NCBI GenBank assembly: GCA_963767835.1
Contig: CAVYFY010000014.1
Span: 248,001 to 312,000 of the forward strand
Length of the DNA: 64,000 bases
Reading direction: 5' to 3'
Origin: SIAQ01 sp963767835
GTDB taxonomy: Bacteria > Planctomycetota > Planctomycetia > Gemmatales > Gemmataceae
In this document: positions 19,352 to 28,723 of the stretch, piece by piece
Position numbering within the stretch: position 1 is the first letter of the stretch
How the letters are laid out: each line of letters opens with the position of its first letter
Notes under the pieces: generated by a model
What the model was told of the DNA's origin: nothing
Databases searched by the model: none
The model's input: the letters and a program-made list of their open reading frames with translations, nothing else
Program-made: the position numbers and the translations under genes

Positions 19352-19885
19352 TCATTTGGCCGCGCGTTTGAAAGTGAACAAATATATCCGCGATTTCTGC
19401 GCCGATTCGAAGGCTTTCGGCCGCGCCGTGTTCTTCTCGTCATCGGATTGGCACCAGCGCAACGTGTCTCCCTTGAGCTCGTAGATGCCGGGGCTGACGG
19501 CACCCTTGGCGTCGCCGTCCAGGGCGGTCAGATCGACGGCGGCCGGCTGCTGCGCCGGATCGAGCTTGAACGTGAACGTGCGTTGATCGATGACGGCATC
19601 CGTTTCCGGCAGTACCGGGAAGTTGGTCAGAATCGCAAAGGTCCACAGCGACGCGGTCAGTATCGAATCGTTGGCCGACGGCAGGATGGTGAGCTTGGTG
19701 CCCGCGAACACCAACCGCGTTTCCTGGATTTCCTTGTCAGACGCCTTGACGCCGCCGACGATCAGCTCGGTCAGGATCCACGTGCCTTGCAGCTTTTGGC
19801 CGTCATCCTTGGTTGGCTGTGCGGAACTCAAGCTGAGAATTGCGCCGAGCACGCCGACGGCGCTGAAACATGAAATGGATCGCAT
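19352..19885 (-). CDS. Secreted TIGR03067-domain protein
   Basis: ATG at 19885 follows AAGGGAG by 6 nt and begins a signal peptide (MRSISCFSAVGVLGAILSLS, cleavage after SSAQ likely). The 177-residue product then shows the lipocalin-like pattern of the TIGR03067 family: KLQGTWILTELIVGG near the N-terminus, paired beta strands, and PGIYELKGDTLRWCQ. The family is abundant in planctomycetes; its function is unknown. The gene directly follows pilT upstream but has its own ribosome site. Confidence 0.8.
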   Translation of the reverse strand: MRSISCFSAVGVLGAILSLSSAQPTKDDGQKLQGTWILTELIVGGVKASDKEIQETRLVFAGTKLTILPSANDSILTASLWTFAILTNFPVLPETDAVIDQRTFTFKLDPAQQPAAVDLTALDGDAKGAVSPGIYELKGDTLRWCQSDDEKNTARPKAFESAQKSRIYLFTFKRAAK

Positions 19886-19971
19886 GAAGAACTCCCTTTC
19901 CAGCGTATAGGAGCCGTGCATGAAATAAGCGGCCATTTTCCAGCCGCCTACTTCGTGCGCGGTTTAGTTTC

Positions 19972-20691
19972 CTACCGCGGCTTCTTCGATGTCGCCGCCA
20001 CCGGGACCTTGGTTTCCAGGCCGGTCGGGCAAACGCTGCGCAACGGACAGCCGGGGCAGGCCGGGTCATCCTCGGCGCAATAAGCGTCGGCCAAGGCGCT
20101 GACCAGATCGACGAACAACAGCCCCTTGGCCTTGGGAACCTGGTGCTCGATGGACGCACGCAGCGCTTCCAAGTCCTCCTGCTCCTCCAGAACGCCCATG
20201 CGTTTCAGCACGCGCTGGGCGGAGGAGTCCAGCGGAATGGAATGAGTCCCCAGGCTCTGCTGCATCACCCACGCCACCGTGTAATCATTGGCGGCCTGGT
20301 AGCGTGCGAGCTGCTTGGACGCCTGCTTCAACCCCTTTTTTTGCAGGACTTCGCGCAGCGGATCAAGATCGAAGGAATAGGTCGTTTCGAAGATTTCCTG
20401 GAGAAAATCGACGATGCGCTGGGCGCGCGTCTCCGGCTCAGGCACGATGCCTTCGAGCGCTTCGATGATCTCCAGCGTCGAGCTGACGCGCACTTCATTC
20501 CAGTCGAAGAAGTGATCCTGCAAGCTCTTGAACGCCTGGTCGGCGGCGGCGCGTGTCGCGTTCTCGCGCAGGATTGCATATAGAAACTGCTCCAGCACGG
20601 GCCGTTCAGCGAGCGGCTTGTTCTTGGCGTATTTGCCAAGGGCGGTGAACAGATGGTTGACGATCTTCTGCTTGTTGATGGTGGTAGCCAT
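19972..20691 (-). CDS. Endonuclease III-like HhH-GPD iron-sulfur protein, catalytic Lys missing
   Basis: The 239-residue protein ends with C205-X6-C212-X2-C215-X5-C221, exactly the 4Fe-4S loop spacing of endonuclease III and MutY. The core matches the HhH-GPD fold (RIVDFLQEIFETTYSFDLDP; LDSSAQRVLKRMGVL). At the hairpin the usual LPGVGxKTA is replaced by YQAANDYTVA, so the catalytic Lys and hairpin glycines are absent, while an Asp (D155) is kept near the place of the catalytic Asp. It may bind DNA without lyase activity, or have a changed chemistry. A GTG at 20706 would add five residues. Confidence 0.75.
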   Translation of the reverse strand: MATTINKQKIVNHLFTALGKYAKNKPLAERPVLEQFLYAILRENATRAAADQAFKSLQDHFFDWNEVRVSSTLEIIEALEGIVPEPETRAQRIVDFLQEIFETTYSFDLDPLREVLQKKGLKQASKQLARYQAANDYTVAWVMQQSLGTHSIPLDSSAQRVLKRMGVLEEQEDLEALRASIEHQVPKAKGLLFVDLVSALADAYCAEDDPACPGCPLRSVCPTGLETKVPVAATSKKPR

Positions 20692-20778
20692 GGTCAGAGT
20701 GCTCACAAAGGGTGGAAGATAGACTCCAATTCAGATGACATTCGCCCAAGGATTCCCTCCCTCCTTGTTGCCCTATTT

Positions 20779-20803
20779 GGCCCCCTGCCATTGGCCGGGG
20801 GCT
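20779..20803. repeat. Intergenic palindrome, family F (AGCCCCCGGC)
   Basis: Arms GGCCCCCTGCC and GGCCGGGGGCT form an imperfect hairpin between rbfA and the HhH-GPD gene. The same AGCCCCCGGC core forms a perfect palindrome inside gyrA at 42501-42525. Confidence 0.5.
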
Positions 20804-20821
20804 ACTTACGGGCGGCGAAAA

Positions 20822-21226
20822 TCATCCTTCCTCCGATGCTTCTTCTGCCGTTCCGTCGGCTTCCTGCTGAGCTTCAGGGCGGGTCTGAGCCAGCGCTTCA
20901 TTGATGAGTCGTGTGACCTCGATGCTCTTCTTGACCCCGTCGTCGCGGATGAACGTGACGGTCGGGGTGTAGCGGGTTTGCAAGCGCGTGGCGATCTTCG
21001 ATTGCAAGTAACCCGCGGAATGCTTCAGGCCATGCATGCACAAATCCTGCTCCTTCTGCGTGCCCATGACCGACACATAAATCTTGGCCTTCTGCAAATC
21101 GCCGGACACCTCGGCCCTGGTGACCGTGACGTTCTTGATGCGCGGATCCTGCAACTCAAACAAGATCGTCTCGGCGGCGACCTCGCGAATGGCTTCGGAC
21201 ACACGGGCAATGCGATGCTGTTTCAT
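20822..21226 (-). CDS. rbfA: Ribosome-binding factor A
   Basis: The 134-residue product has the RbfA KH-like fold pattern: RIARVSEAIREVAAETILFE, then DPRIKNVTVTRAEVSGDLQK, AKIYVSVMG and a C-terminal YTPTVTFIRDDGVKKSIEV. RbfA binds 16S rRNA helix 1 and matures the 30S subunit. The start is set at ATG 21226, giving the conserved MKQHRIARV opening. It follows ylxP by only 5 bp on the same strand in the usual nusA-infB-rbfA block. The tail is acidic. Confidence 0.93.
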   Translation of the reverse strand: MKQHRIARVSEAIREVAAETILFELQDPRIKNVTVTRAEVSGDLQKAKIYVSVMGTQKEQDLCMHGLKHSAGYLQSKIATRLQTRYTPTVTFIRDDGVKKSIEVTRLINEALAQTRPEAQQEADGTAEEASEEG

Positions 21227-21231
21227 GATGC

Positions 21232-21510
21232 TCAAACTTCCATCTCGAAATCCGCGAACTCGGCAATCGGATGCGCCTTGAGAGCGTTCACGATTTCGCC
21301 GAACACCTGCTTGATGGGATGCGCTTCGTTGCACACCATTGCCATGCCGAGGACAACCGAGCGGGGATTATCCAACGCCTCGATCTCCGCGACGGACACG
21401 TTGAACGACTGCCGCAGGCGGTCCTTAACGCTCTGCACCACTTGCCGCTTGTCTTTCAAAGTGCGTGCTTCCCGCAAGAGAAGCCGCACGCGCAAGGTTC
21501 CGACGACCAT
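21232..21510 (-). CDS. ylxP: YlxP/DUF503 family protein
   Basis: The 92-residue protein begins MVVGTLRVRLLLREARTLKD and continues with KRQVVQSVKDRLRQSFNVSV, the hallmark of DUF503. The ATG at 21510 matches the family's usual start; an upstream TTG at 21528 would enter the palindrome. YlxP is a small ferredoxin-like-fold protein commonly encoded between infB and rbfA; its role is unclear. Confidence 0.88.
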   Translation of the reverse strand: MVVGTLRVRLLLREARTLKDKRQVVQSVKDRLRQSFNVSVAEIEALDNPRSVVLGMAMVCNEAHPIKQVFGEIVNALKAHPIAEFADFEMEV

Positions 21511-21527
21511 TTCAAGTTTCGCGTCCA

Positions 21528-21605
21528 AGGCGAGCGTCGAGGCGTAAACCCGACGTGTGAACCTCGCACGACGGTCACGTCGGGCTTACGCCCCGACGCT
21601 CGCCT
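21528..21605. repeat. Intergenic palindrome, family E (GGCGAGCGTCG)
   Basis: Two 30-bp arms (21528-21557 and 21576-21605) are inverted copies with two mismatches around an 18-bp loop. Cores are GGCGTAAACCCGACGTG and CACGTCGGGCTTACGCC. It occupies almost all of the gap between the infB stop (21615) and the ylxP start, so a hairpin would form inside the operon mRNA and might modulate read-through to ylxP-rbfA. Confidence 0.75.
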
Positions 21606-21614
21606 CGCCACAAA

Positions 21615-24468
21615 TCATTCCAGTGTTCGCTGCACGTGCTCCACGCGATACGCCTCGATGACATCGCCGACTTTGATATCGTCGTAGCCCGCGACTTTCA
21701 TGCCGCACTCGAAGCCTTCGCGCACCTCGCCGACGTCTTCCTTGAAGCGCTTGAGCGACTCCAGGCTGGCGGAGCGATCCTGCGGCGGATAGATGACGAC
21801 GCCCTCGCGGATGACGCGCACCTTGGCGTTGCGCTTGATCGTCCCCTGGGTGACGTAGCAGCCGCCGATGGTGCCGGTGCGGCTGATCTTGAAGGTCTCG
21901 CGCACGATCGCCCGGCCCAGGTGAACGACTTCCTCGCGCGGCTTCAGCTTGCCTTCGAGGGCGGCGCGGATATCGTTGGTCAAGTTGTAGATGATGTTAT
22001 ATTCGCGAATCTTGACGCCACGCTCCTCGGCGAGCTTGAGGGCGTTGTCGTCGGGTACGGCATTGAAGCCGACGATCATGGTGTCCTCGGGGGAAGCGAG
22101 GGCGAGCCAAACGTCGTTTTCGGTGATGGCGCCGATGCCAGCTTCGAGGACGCGGACGCGCACCTCGGCGTGCTGGAGCTTGTCGAGTTCCTTGCGGATC
22201 GCCTCGATGGAGCCGCGGAAATCGGCCTTGAGGATGACCTTGAGCTCCTCGATTTTGGTTTCGGTGAGCCGCTCCAGCGTGAGCGGAGCACGCTTGGTGA
22301 CGCTGGTCTCGCGCTTCTTGGTGCGCCGGCTATCGGCGACCTCGGCGGCGAGGTTCAAGTCAGGCAGCACCTGGAACGTGTCGCCGGCGTCCGGCACGAT
22401 GTCGAGTCCGGTGACGCGGACCGGCACGCTCGGGCCAGCTTCCTGCACGGGATTGCCCATGTCGTTATACATCTGCCGCACGCGCCCGGTGGCGGCGCCG
22501 CACAGGATGATGTCGCCGCGGTGCAAGGTTCCGTCGCGCACCAGCAGCGTCGCTAGAACGCCCTCCCCCTCCGTCAACATCGCTTCCAAACACGTCCCCT
22601 TGGCGTGCTTCTTCGGATTGGCCCTGAGCTCTTTTAACTCGGCGACAACCGCGAGTTGATCGAGCAATTCGTCGATGCCTTTGCCGGTGGCGGCGCTGGT
22701 CTCGACAAACGGGGTATCGCCGCCCATGTTGTCGGGGAGCACGTTGAGGCTGTAAAGCTGTTGCCGCGTCTTGGTGATGTTGGCGCTGGGCATATCGATC
22801 TTGTTGATGGCGATGACCAGCGACACGCCAGCGGCCTTGGCATGGCTGATCGCTTCCTCAGTCTGCGGCATCACGCCGTCGTCGGCGGCGACAACGATGA
22901 CGGCGACATCGGTGACTTGAGCGCCGCGGGCACGCATCTTGGTAAAAGCTTCATGGCCCGGCGTGTCAAGGAAGGTGACCGGCCGGCCGCCGTGATCGAC
23001 GCGCCAGGCGCGGATGACCTGCGTGATGCCCCCCGCTTCCGTGGCGACGATATTGCTGCGGCGAATGCGGTCAAGCAGCGACGTTTTGCCATGATCGACA
23101 TGCCCCATGACCGTGACGATTGGAGCACGCAGGACCAAGTCCTCGGGATTGTCGGGCGCTTCCGTCGGCAGCAGCATCTCTTCACTGCCCTGCGGCGCTT
23201 TCACGGTCAGCTTGCAGTCGTATTCGTCGGCGATCAATTCGGCCAGATCATTGTCGATCATTGAATTGATCGTCGGCTTGTCCTCGACGCCATGCGATAT
23301 CATCTTGAAAATCAGCTCCGCGGCCCGCACGCCGAGCTGCTCGGACAACACGCGGACGGTGATCGGCGCTTCGAGTTCCAGCTCGGTCGCCCGCTCCTTG
23401 ATGATGCGCGTCGGCTTGGGCTTGAGGCGATCGTGATGGCTACGCTTGCGGTGGCGATGTTCCTCCTCAATGACGTCCACCTTGCCGTCCACGATCTTGA
23501 CCTGATCCGGTTTGACGATCTTGCGCTCGACGGCGCGGGCGTTGCGTTTTTTCTGCCGATCCTCACGGCCGGGGATGGCACGCTTCTTGTTCTTGTCGTC
23601 TTCTTCATCCACTTCGACCACGGGCACGGGCTGCTGAGGCCGAATCAGGTCCGCAGGCGTAATCGGCCTATCTTTGTGCTGCGCGATATGCTCCTTGGTC
23701 ATCGGCGCAATCGGCTTGATAATCTTGGGCCCCTTGTCTACCGGCTTCGGCAGCGGCTTGAGAGTCGGCGGAGCGATGGGTTTCAGATGGCCCATCTGAT
23801 GGCCTGGACGCCGTGGGCCGGACTCCATCCGCCTGCCGGACGGTCCGCTGGTGTCCCTGGCGGCGGTCCTGCCGAGGTCTTGCGGGGCGCGTGATGGCGT
23901 GGGCTGCGGCGAGCGCGGCGCCGCGACCGGCGGGGCGGCAGGTCGGACAGGTTCGGCGGGCTTGGGCTCGACCCTGGTTGCGGGGGCCGGCGCCATTGGA
24001 GCCGGCGAGCCCTTTGGAGCGGCTGGCTTGGACCCCAGCATCGGAACCTTTTCCTTCATCACCGGGGCCGGCTTCGGCGGCGCGGCTGGTGCTTCCGCCA
24101 CGGTCGGCGTCGCGATTGGCTCCGGGGCTGCCGGCGCTTCCACGGGGGGCGCGGCGGGCTGCGCGCGCTCCGGTTCGCGCTTTCGCGCGGGCCGCGCCGC
24201 TAGGTTGGGGACCGCTTTCTCCTCCGGCGCCACCACCTTCGTCACCGGCTTCGCCGGCGCAGGCGCACCCCCTGGCTTCGGCGCCTTCTTGACCATTTCT
24301 TCCAGCTTTTGCTGCTGCTCAGGATCGAGATTGCTGAGCTGATTCTTCACGTCGAAACCCGCCTGCGCACAGCGCCAACAGGTCGGTGGTCTCGAGTTTC
24401 AAGTCTCGAGCCAGCTGGTAAACACGGACTTTGTCGCGTTGCGCCAAGCGTAAATCCTTTCGATCCAT
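21615..24468 (-). CDS. infB: Translation initiation factor IF-2 (frameshifted near N-terminus)
   Basis: The gene starts at ATG 24468 (MDRKDLRLAQRDKVRVYQLA), the IF2_N domain. Near 24370 the frame changes; restoring one GC dinucleotide joins LLALCAQAGFDVK to the remaining 911-residue frame, about 951 residues in all. A long Pro/Ala-rich linker follows, then a second IF2_N-like region. The GTPase domain has G1 GHVDHGKTS, G3 DTPGHEAF and G4 NKID. Domains II, III and the C-terminal initiator-tRNA domain end at ECGMKVAGYDDIKVGD. IF-2 delivers fMet-tRNA to the 30S subunit. An essential gene should be intact, so the frameshift is probably a sequence error. Confidence 0.93.
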
Positions 24469-24676
24469 TCTCTTTTAACCAGAGAAATGGAACATTAGTA
24501 CACCGGTATTGTATAATAACGGTTAAACGTATTTTACCCGATCTGCGCTTTCGGAGAAAGAGCGCTCGGCGGGAAAGAGGCAAAAATGTGCGGAATCGCG
24601 AGCAGATTTCGTTGATGAGGCTATCGCCGCGGGCTTGCGGAAGTCATCCCGCTCCCGGTCGGCACAGGCAAACCCA

Positions 24677-26155
24677 TCATGACTGCAGCGGTGATTCCTC
24701 GGAAGGATTGGAATGGGACTCCGTCGCCAACGCGGGCTCAGCGCCAGCGTTGACGTCGCCGTCAACCGGCGCATCTCCTGAGCTTAACTCGCCGTTGGTC
24801 GGCTCTTCGACGACAATTTCGGTATGGTCCAAGGTGCTGTTGGTCGATGCCTCGGCTACGCTCGCTTCGGGCGGCATCTCCGCGGGCGCCTCGGCGTCGG
24901 CTGGCGCCATCTCCGAATTCTCCGCCGGCGCATCCGTCGGATCGGTCAAATGCCCCGCCACGGTGCGGCCCGCCATTTCCTCCTCGGTCACTTCCGCCGG
25001 CGGCTCGTTCTCAATTCGCTCGGCCGCCTCCTCCGCGAACTGGATGATGCCTGCCGCGTCCTCGACGCTGATACTTCCCAGCTCGGCGAGATCGGTCGGC
25101 TCGATAAAGGTGACATCCACGTAGGACATGAAGCCCTCGGTGATGAACATCTCCACGAGCTCGGTCGAAATTCCTGGAATCTGCGAGAACCAGCCCTCCG
25201 CGCGCTCCAGGCTCTCGTTCATCTCATCCAGCGTCATGATCTCGATGTCCCAGCCCACCAGCTTGCTCGCCAGCCGAACATTCTGGCCGCGCCGGCCGAT
25301 GGCGAGGGAGAGTTGGTCTTCCTTGACAAGCACAATTGCCCGGCCCATGCGCGGATAGAGGAAAACCTCGTCGATCTGCGCCGGCTGCAAGGCGTTGGGG
25401 ATCATGACCTGCAGCGATTCGTTCCAGCGCACGATGTCGATGCGCTCGCCGCCCAGCTCATCGACGATGTTCTTGATGCGGCTGCCGCGCACGCCGACGC
25501 ACGCGCCGACGCAATCCACCTTCATGTCCACCGATGAGACGGCGATCTTGGCGCGATAGCCGGCTTCACGGGCGATCGCCTTGATCTCGATGGTGCGTTC
25601 CTTGATTTCGGGAATTTCGCCTTCGAACAAGCGCCGCACGAAATCGGGATGAGTTCGCGACAACACGATCTTGACCCGGTGCCCCTGCTTTTTCACCTCG
25701 AGGATGACGGCCTTGATCCGCTCGTTCATGTGATGGGTTTCGCCGGGGATTTGCTCGCCGCGCGGCAGGATGGCCTCGGTTTTGCCGAGATTAACGATAA
25801 CCGCACCACCTTCGTGGCGGGTAACCGCTCCGTGAACCAGATCGCCCTTCATGGCCGCGTATTCGCTGAAGACGGCGCTGCACTCGGCCTCGCGAATCTT
25901 CTGGATCATGACGTTCTTGGCACTCTGGGCGGCGATGCGTCCAAACTCGGCCGGATCGAGCTTCTCCTCGCCGCGCTTGGCGACAATATCGCCGGAGTCG
26001 CGGTCCACGACGACGGTGACGCCTGACTCCTCGCCGTATTTTTTCTCGGCCGCCAGCTGCAGGGCGGATTCGATGCCGGCAAAGATAATCTCGCGGTCGA
26101 TGTTTTTGAGGTGCTGCATCTCATCGATGATGCGCACCAAGTCGGAGCCTTTCAT
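24677..26155 (-). CDS. nusA: Transcription termination/antitermination factor NusA
   Basis: A 492-residue protein starting at ATG 26155 (MKGSDLVRIIDEMQHLKNID). The NusA N-domain (KNIDREIIFAGIESALQLAA) is followed by the S1 domain (GDLVHGAVTRHEGGAVIVNLG) and tandem KH domains (CVGVRGSRIKNIVDELGGER; SLAIGRRGQNVRLASKLVG). A C-terminal HhH-like segment leads to an acidic, Ala/Glu-rich tail. NusA binds RNA polymerase and nascent RNA. The gene heads the nusA-infB-ylxP-rbfA block; no rimP lies upstream, unlike in many bacteria. About 208 non-coding bp separate it from infB. Confidence 0.95.
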   Translation of the reverse strand: MKGSDLVRIIDEMQHLKNIDREIIFAGIESALQLAAEKKYGEESGVTVVVDRDSGDIVAKRGEEKLDPAEFGRIAAQSAKNVMIQKIREAECSAVFSEYAAMKGDLVHGAVTRHEGGAVIVNLGKTEAILPRGEQIPGETHHMNERIKAVILEVKKQGHRVKIVLSRTHPDFVRRLFEGEIPEIKERTIEIKAIAREAGYRAKIAVSSVDMKVDCVGACVGVRGSRIKNIVDELGGERIDIVRWNESLQVMIPNALQPAQIDEVFLYPRMGRAIVLVKEDQLSLAIGRRGQNVRLASKLVGWDIEIMTLDEMNESLERAEGWFSQIPGISTELVEMFITEGFMSYVDVTFIEPTDLAELGSISVEDAAGIIQFAEEAAERIENEPPAEVTEEEMAGRTVAGHLTDPTDAPAENSEMAPADAEAPAEMPPEASVAEASTNSTLDHTEIVVEEPTNGELSSGDAPVDGDVNAGAEPALATESHSNPSEESPLQS

Positions 26156-26169
26156 GCGTGCCTTCCAGT

Positions 26170-26242
26170 CCCACGGATGAGCGCAGCGGACCCATGGGGT
26201 ATATGCCGTCACCCCCAGGAATCACTGCGCTCATCCTGGGGC
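26170..26242. repeat. Intergenic palindrome, family H (CCCCAGGA/TCCTGGGG)
   Basis: An outer pair, GATGAGCGCAG (26176-26186) and CTGCGCTCATC (26225-26235), encloses about 38 bp. The right half is itself a hairpin, CCCCAGGA...TCCTGGGG. A short copy of the same hairpin with a related loop (GCGCAGCG) is at 60989-61016. It lies just upstream of nusA. Confidence 0.65.
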
Positions 26243-26252
26243 TTGCGGAAAC

Positions 26253-26279
26253 AAAAAAAGTGGGCTCCAGGCCCACTTT
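26253..26279 (-). terminator. Rho-independent terminator of the ATP-grasp operon
   Basis: On the minus strand AAAGTGGGC pairs with GCCCACTTT across the loop CTGGA and is followed by a T tract. It lies about 55 bp after the stop of the membrane-protein gene at 26334 and before nusA, so it should separate the two transcripts. Confidence 0.75.
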
Positions 26280-26333
26280 GGCGACGCCGCCGCTACGCGG
26301 CATCCCTCGTGTTGCACGAATTCACTAACAACT

Positions 26334-26957
26334 TTATCCTACGCGGTTGAACGGTCGAATGCAAGAGGGAATGGCGATTTCGTTTTTTTTCAATTTGCTT
26401 TCAGCAGCGTAAGATTCGCGATCACGGAGCCCCACCCAGGAGCAGATGCGCTTGATGTCGAGGGCTGAATCCAGGCGCGGCTGATCAATTGGTTCTTCGA
26501 GCCAGAAAGTGCGCTCACCAAGCTCCTCAAATCGCTCACGGCGGAAGCAGATGGCGCAATGTTCGCCCTGGGACTTGCCGTCGTCCCGGAAGCCAGCACG
26601 TGAGCATGCCGATGAACGTGCTCCGGGCCAATCGCAGCAGGCGTCGAGACCAGTTCTGGCGATCCGTAACGGGACAGGCTTTTTTTCGTAGCAAATCCGC
26701 AACAAGCCATGCCAAACGATGCAAATCGCGGCAACGGCCCAGAAGAAATAACCGATCATCGGCAGAAAGATTACGAGCAGAACGCACAGACCGGCAAGAA
26801 CCAGAAATCCACCCGAAGTGAGCGCAACGTCAGCAGTGTCGGCTCGGAAACCTCTCGATCGGGCACCGTTCGTCGGCGTTTCAGGAAGCTGATCAGGTAG
26901 GCGCCTGGATTGGCTGGATGCGGACTCAACGGACTTTGACGATCTCAACGATATCAT
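26334..26957 (-). CDS. Hypothetical membrane protein, translationally coupled to the ATP-grasp gene
   Basis: The ATG at 26957 overlaps the upstream gene's stop as ATGA, which fixes the start and predicts coupling; the product has 207 residues. An N-terminal soluble part of about 50 residues precedes one hydrophobic block, GGFLVLAGLCVLLVIFLPMI then GYFFWAVAAICIVWHGLL (two spans). The remaining C-terminal half is polar with several Cys (CAICFRRERFEELGERTFWL). No family is recognised. Given the many indels in the window, the C-terminal frame is not certain. Confidence 0.55.
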   Translation of the reverse strand: MISLRSSKSVESASSQSRRLPDQLPETPTNGARSRGFRADTADVALTSGGFLVLAGLCVLLVIFLPMIGYFFWAVAAICIVWHGLLRICYEKKPVPLRIARTGLDACCDWPGARSSACSRAGFRDDGKSQGEHCAICFRRERFEELGERTFWLEEPIDQPRLDSALDIKRICSWVGLRDRESYAAESKLKKNEIAIPSCIRPFNRVG

Positions 26958-28072
26958 CCCCACAGGTGCCGGTCGAGACCTTCGGCGTTCTCGCGCAATT
27001 TCGCCAAACAATCTCGCGCCGATTCGCCCCGCGCAAACAATGTCAGCACCGGCCGGCCGTGCTCAATGATTTCGCCGGCGTGCGGAATGTCGGCGTATGG
27101 CGTTTCGTCGAGATCAATGCCGTCTTTCAGTGCAGACTCCCAGGGCCCTTGTGATGGAAACGCCATAGTAGTGCGTGCATAGAGCACCGCCTTGCCCCAG
27201 ATCGCCGTTGTCGAAGGGACCTGGATCGCATTGGTCGGTCCAATCTCGAAGGCCTCGCGATGCCAGAGCAGGAATGGGACCTTGCCGCTGCGCTCCAGGA
27301 TTTCAACCGAAGCGGTGTACCGTGGATTGATCTCGACAGGCAAGGGGATGCCGTCGCGCACCATCGCATCGACGCCGAACAGGCCGCGCAGGTGAAAGGC
27401 ACTCGCAAGCGCCGACCCGATGGCGGTCCACTGCGCCCCAGTGGCCGGCAGGATCGGCAATGGACCGATGCTGCCGGCGTAGTGAAAGCCGCTTGCGTTG
27501 AGCCAGGCCGTGCCGATGAGCTGCTCGGTGACGCCGAGCAAAACCACGCCATTTTGGTTGGCGAGGAAGACCGCCGACATCGGCTGGCCGTCCATGCGTT
27601 CCTGGAGGAAATGGGTACGTGGATTGAAATGCTGGCCCGTGTAAGGAAGAATGCCGATGCCGCCGGCGCTCTTGCGTGGCTTCACGAGCCAGCGGCCGGT
27701 AGGCGGCGGCCCGTCGGCGCTGAGGGGACAGGGAATTCCTGCCGCTTGCAGGCAGCACATCCAGCGCGTCGGCGTGCGGATCGCTCGGAGAACATCCGGC
27801 CGATTGCCCCAGAGAGGGCGGTCGATGCGCCCAACCAGGTCTGGTCGATTCTCCAAAGCGCCCGCATAAATCACGGGCGCAGGCGAAGCGTCGGCAAGTG
27901 CATCAACCAGCCCGCGTGGATAATCGGCAAGCCTGACCTTCCGTATCGGGGCGAGGCGCCTCAGGTCCGCATCGCCAAACAGATCCACGCACCACGGCAA
28001 CCAGCCCGCTCGCAACGCCGACACAGCCAAAGCCCGCACGGTGGCGCCGATTACGATGACCACAGCCACCAA
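26954..28072 (-). CDS. ATP-grasp domain protein
   Basis: A 372-residue protein with an N-terminal Rossmann-like part (VIVIGATVRALAVSALRAGW). The ATP-grasp core follows: PTGRWLVKPRKSAGGIGILP (Lys and glycine-rich flap), LQERMDGQPMSAVFL, and the metal-site strand GIPLPVEINPRYTASVEIL with E-x-N-P-R. These enzymes ligate a carboxylate to an amine using ATP. Similar proteins sit with tetrahydromethanopterin C1-transfer genes in planctomycetes and methylotrophs; no such genes are visible here, so that link is only a suggestion. It forms an operon with the overlapping membrane-protein gene. Confidence 0.75.
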   Translation of the reverse strand: MVAVVIVIGATVRALAVSALRAGWLPWCVDLFGDADLRRLAPIRKVRLADYPRGLVDALADASPAPVIYAGALENRPDLVGRIDRPLWGNRPDVLRAIRTPTRWMCCLQAAGIPCPLSADGPPPTGRWLVKPRKSAGGIGILPYTGQHFNPRTHFLQERMDGQPMSAVFLANQNGVVLLGVTEQLIGTAWLNASGFHYAGSIGPLPILPATGAQWTAIGSALASAFHLRGLFGVDAMVRDGIPLPVEINPRYTASVEILERSGKVPFLLWHREAFEIGPTNAIQVPSTTAIWGKAVLYARTTMAFPSQGPWESALKDGIDLDETPYADIPHAGEIIEHGRPVLTLFARGESARDCLAKLRENAEGLDRHLWG

Positions 28073-28078
28073 CCTCGA

Positions 28079-28405
28079 TCAAAACTGATCTAGCCAAAAA
28101 TGGCTGCCGCTGTAATAGCGCTGCGGCTGCCACAATTCATGGCGCCAGCCGGGCTCACGGAAGGCCGGGTAGGCCATGTAAGCGGGCGGCCGCATGTAGG
28201 GCGTTCCGGGCGGCTCGGGCCAGCGCGGGCCCATCGCCGGCCAATAATTGAACGGAAAGTAATAATACGGGTAATAAAAGAGGCGGTTGAGCTGATAGCT
28301 TTGATAATACGGCTGATAATATTGCGCCTGCGCGGACGACGCACAGCCGAGAAATCCCACGGCAAGCAACGCCAGAGCCAACGCTCCCCAAATCCTTCGG
28401 TTCAT
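28079..28405 (-). CDS. Small Tyr/Pro-rich exported protein
   Basis: ATG at 28405 has AAGGAG 7 nt upstream. The 108-residue product has a signal peptide (MNRRIWGALALALLAVGFLG) that could be cut after AQA or lipidated at the Cys of FLGC. The mature part is rich in Tyr, Pro and Trp (YYQPYYQSYQLNRLFYYPYY; RWPEPPGTPYMRPPAYMAYP). Such proteins are common exported products in planctomycetes and may belong to the envelope. It ends 6 bp before the start of the downstream ATP-grasp gene on the same strand. Confidence 0.7.
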   Translation of the reverse strand: MNRRIWGALALALLAVGFLGCASSAQAQYYQPYYQSYQLNRLFYYPYYYFPFNYWPAMGPRWPEPPGTPYMRPPAYMAYPAFREPGWRHELWQPQRYYSGSHFWLDQF

Positions 28406-28723
28406 GATCGATCTCCTTCCGATCGGTTGTCGGGACGATTCCATTCGCTAGCGCAAGTGTACTCCCTAAAGGAATCGAAGCAGCGAATTCGACGGTGGGA
28501 TTACCGAATGGGCATGTAGTTTAAGTCGCCTTTCACGGATAGAGTGCGCTTGACGCGCAGCCAACACTAAAGTGCGCTTGACGCGCTGCCAACACGAATT
28601 GACGTGAATCAAAAATTCCGGTTTTTCCGGTCATGTCGATTGGCGTTTGGCGCCGGCGCATCCCATACTTGAAAAGCCGCGTGTCGATGGGTCGATACGG
28701 GCGTACATCATTGGGCGGTTCCG
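28406..28723. other. Intergenic region with a tandem 25-bp direct repeat
   Basis: The 318 bp between divergent genes contain two 25-bp copies (28543-28567 and 28571-28595) differing at one base, with core AGTGCGCTTGACGCGC. The period is 28 bp, close to three DNA turns. They lie about 130 bp before the HEAT gene start. Operator-like spacing is possible. Nothing else is recognised. Confidence 0.55.

Noticed and set aside
26334..27011. Upstream start at 27011 for the coupled membrane protein
   Set aside because: The ATGA overlap at 26954-26957 gives a better start; the longer frame would overlap the ATP-grasp gene.
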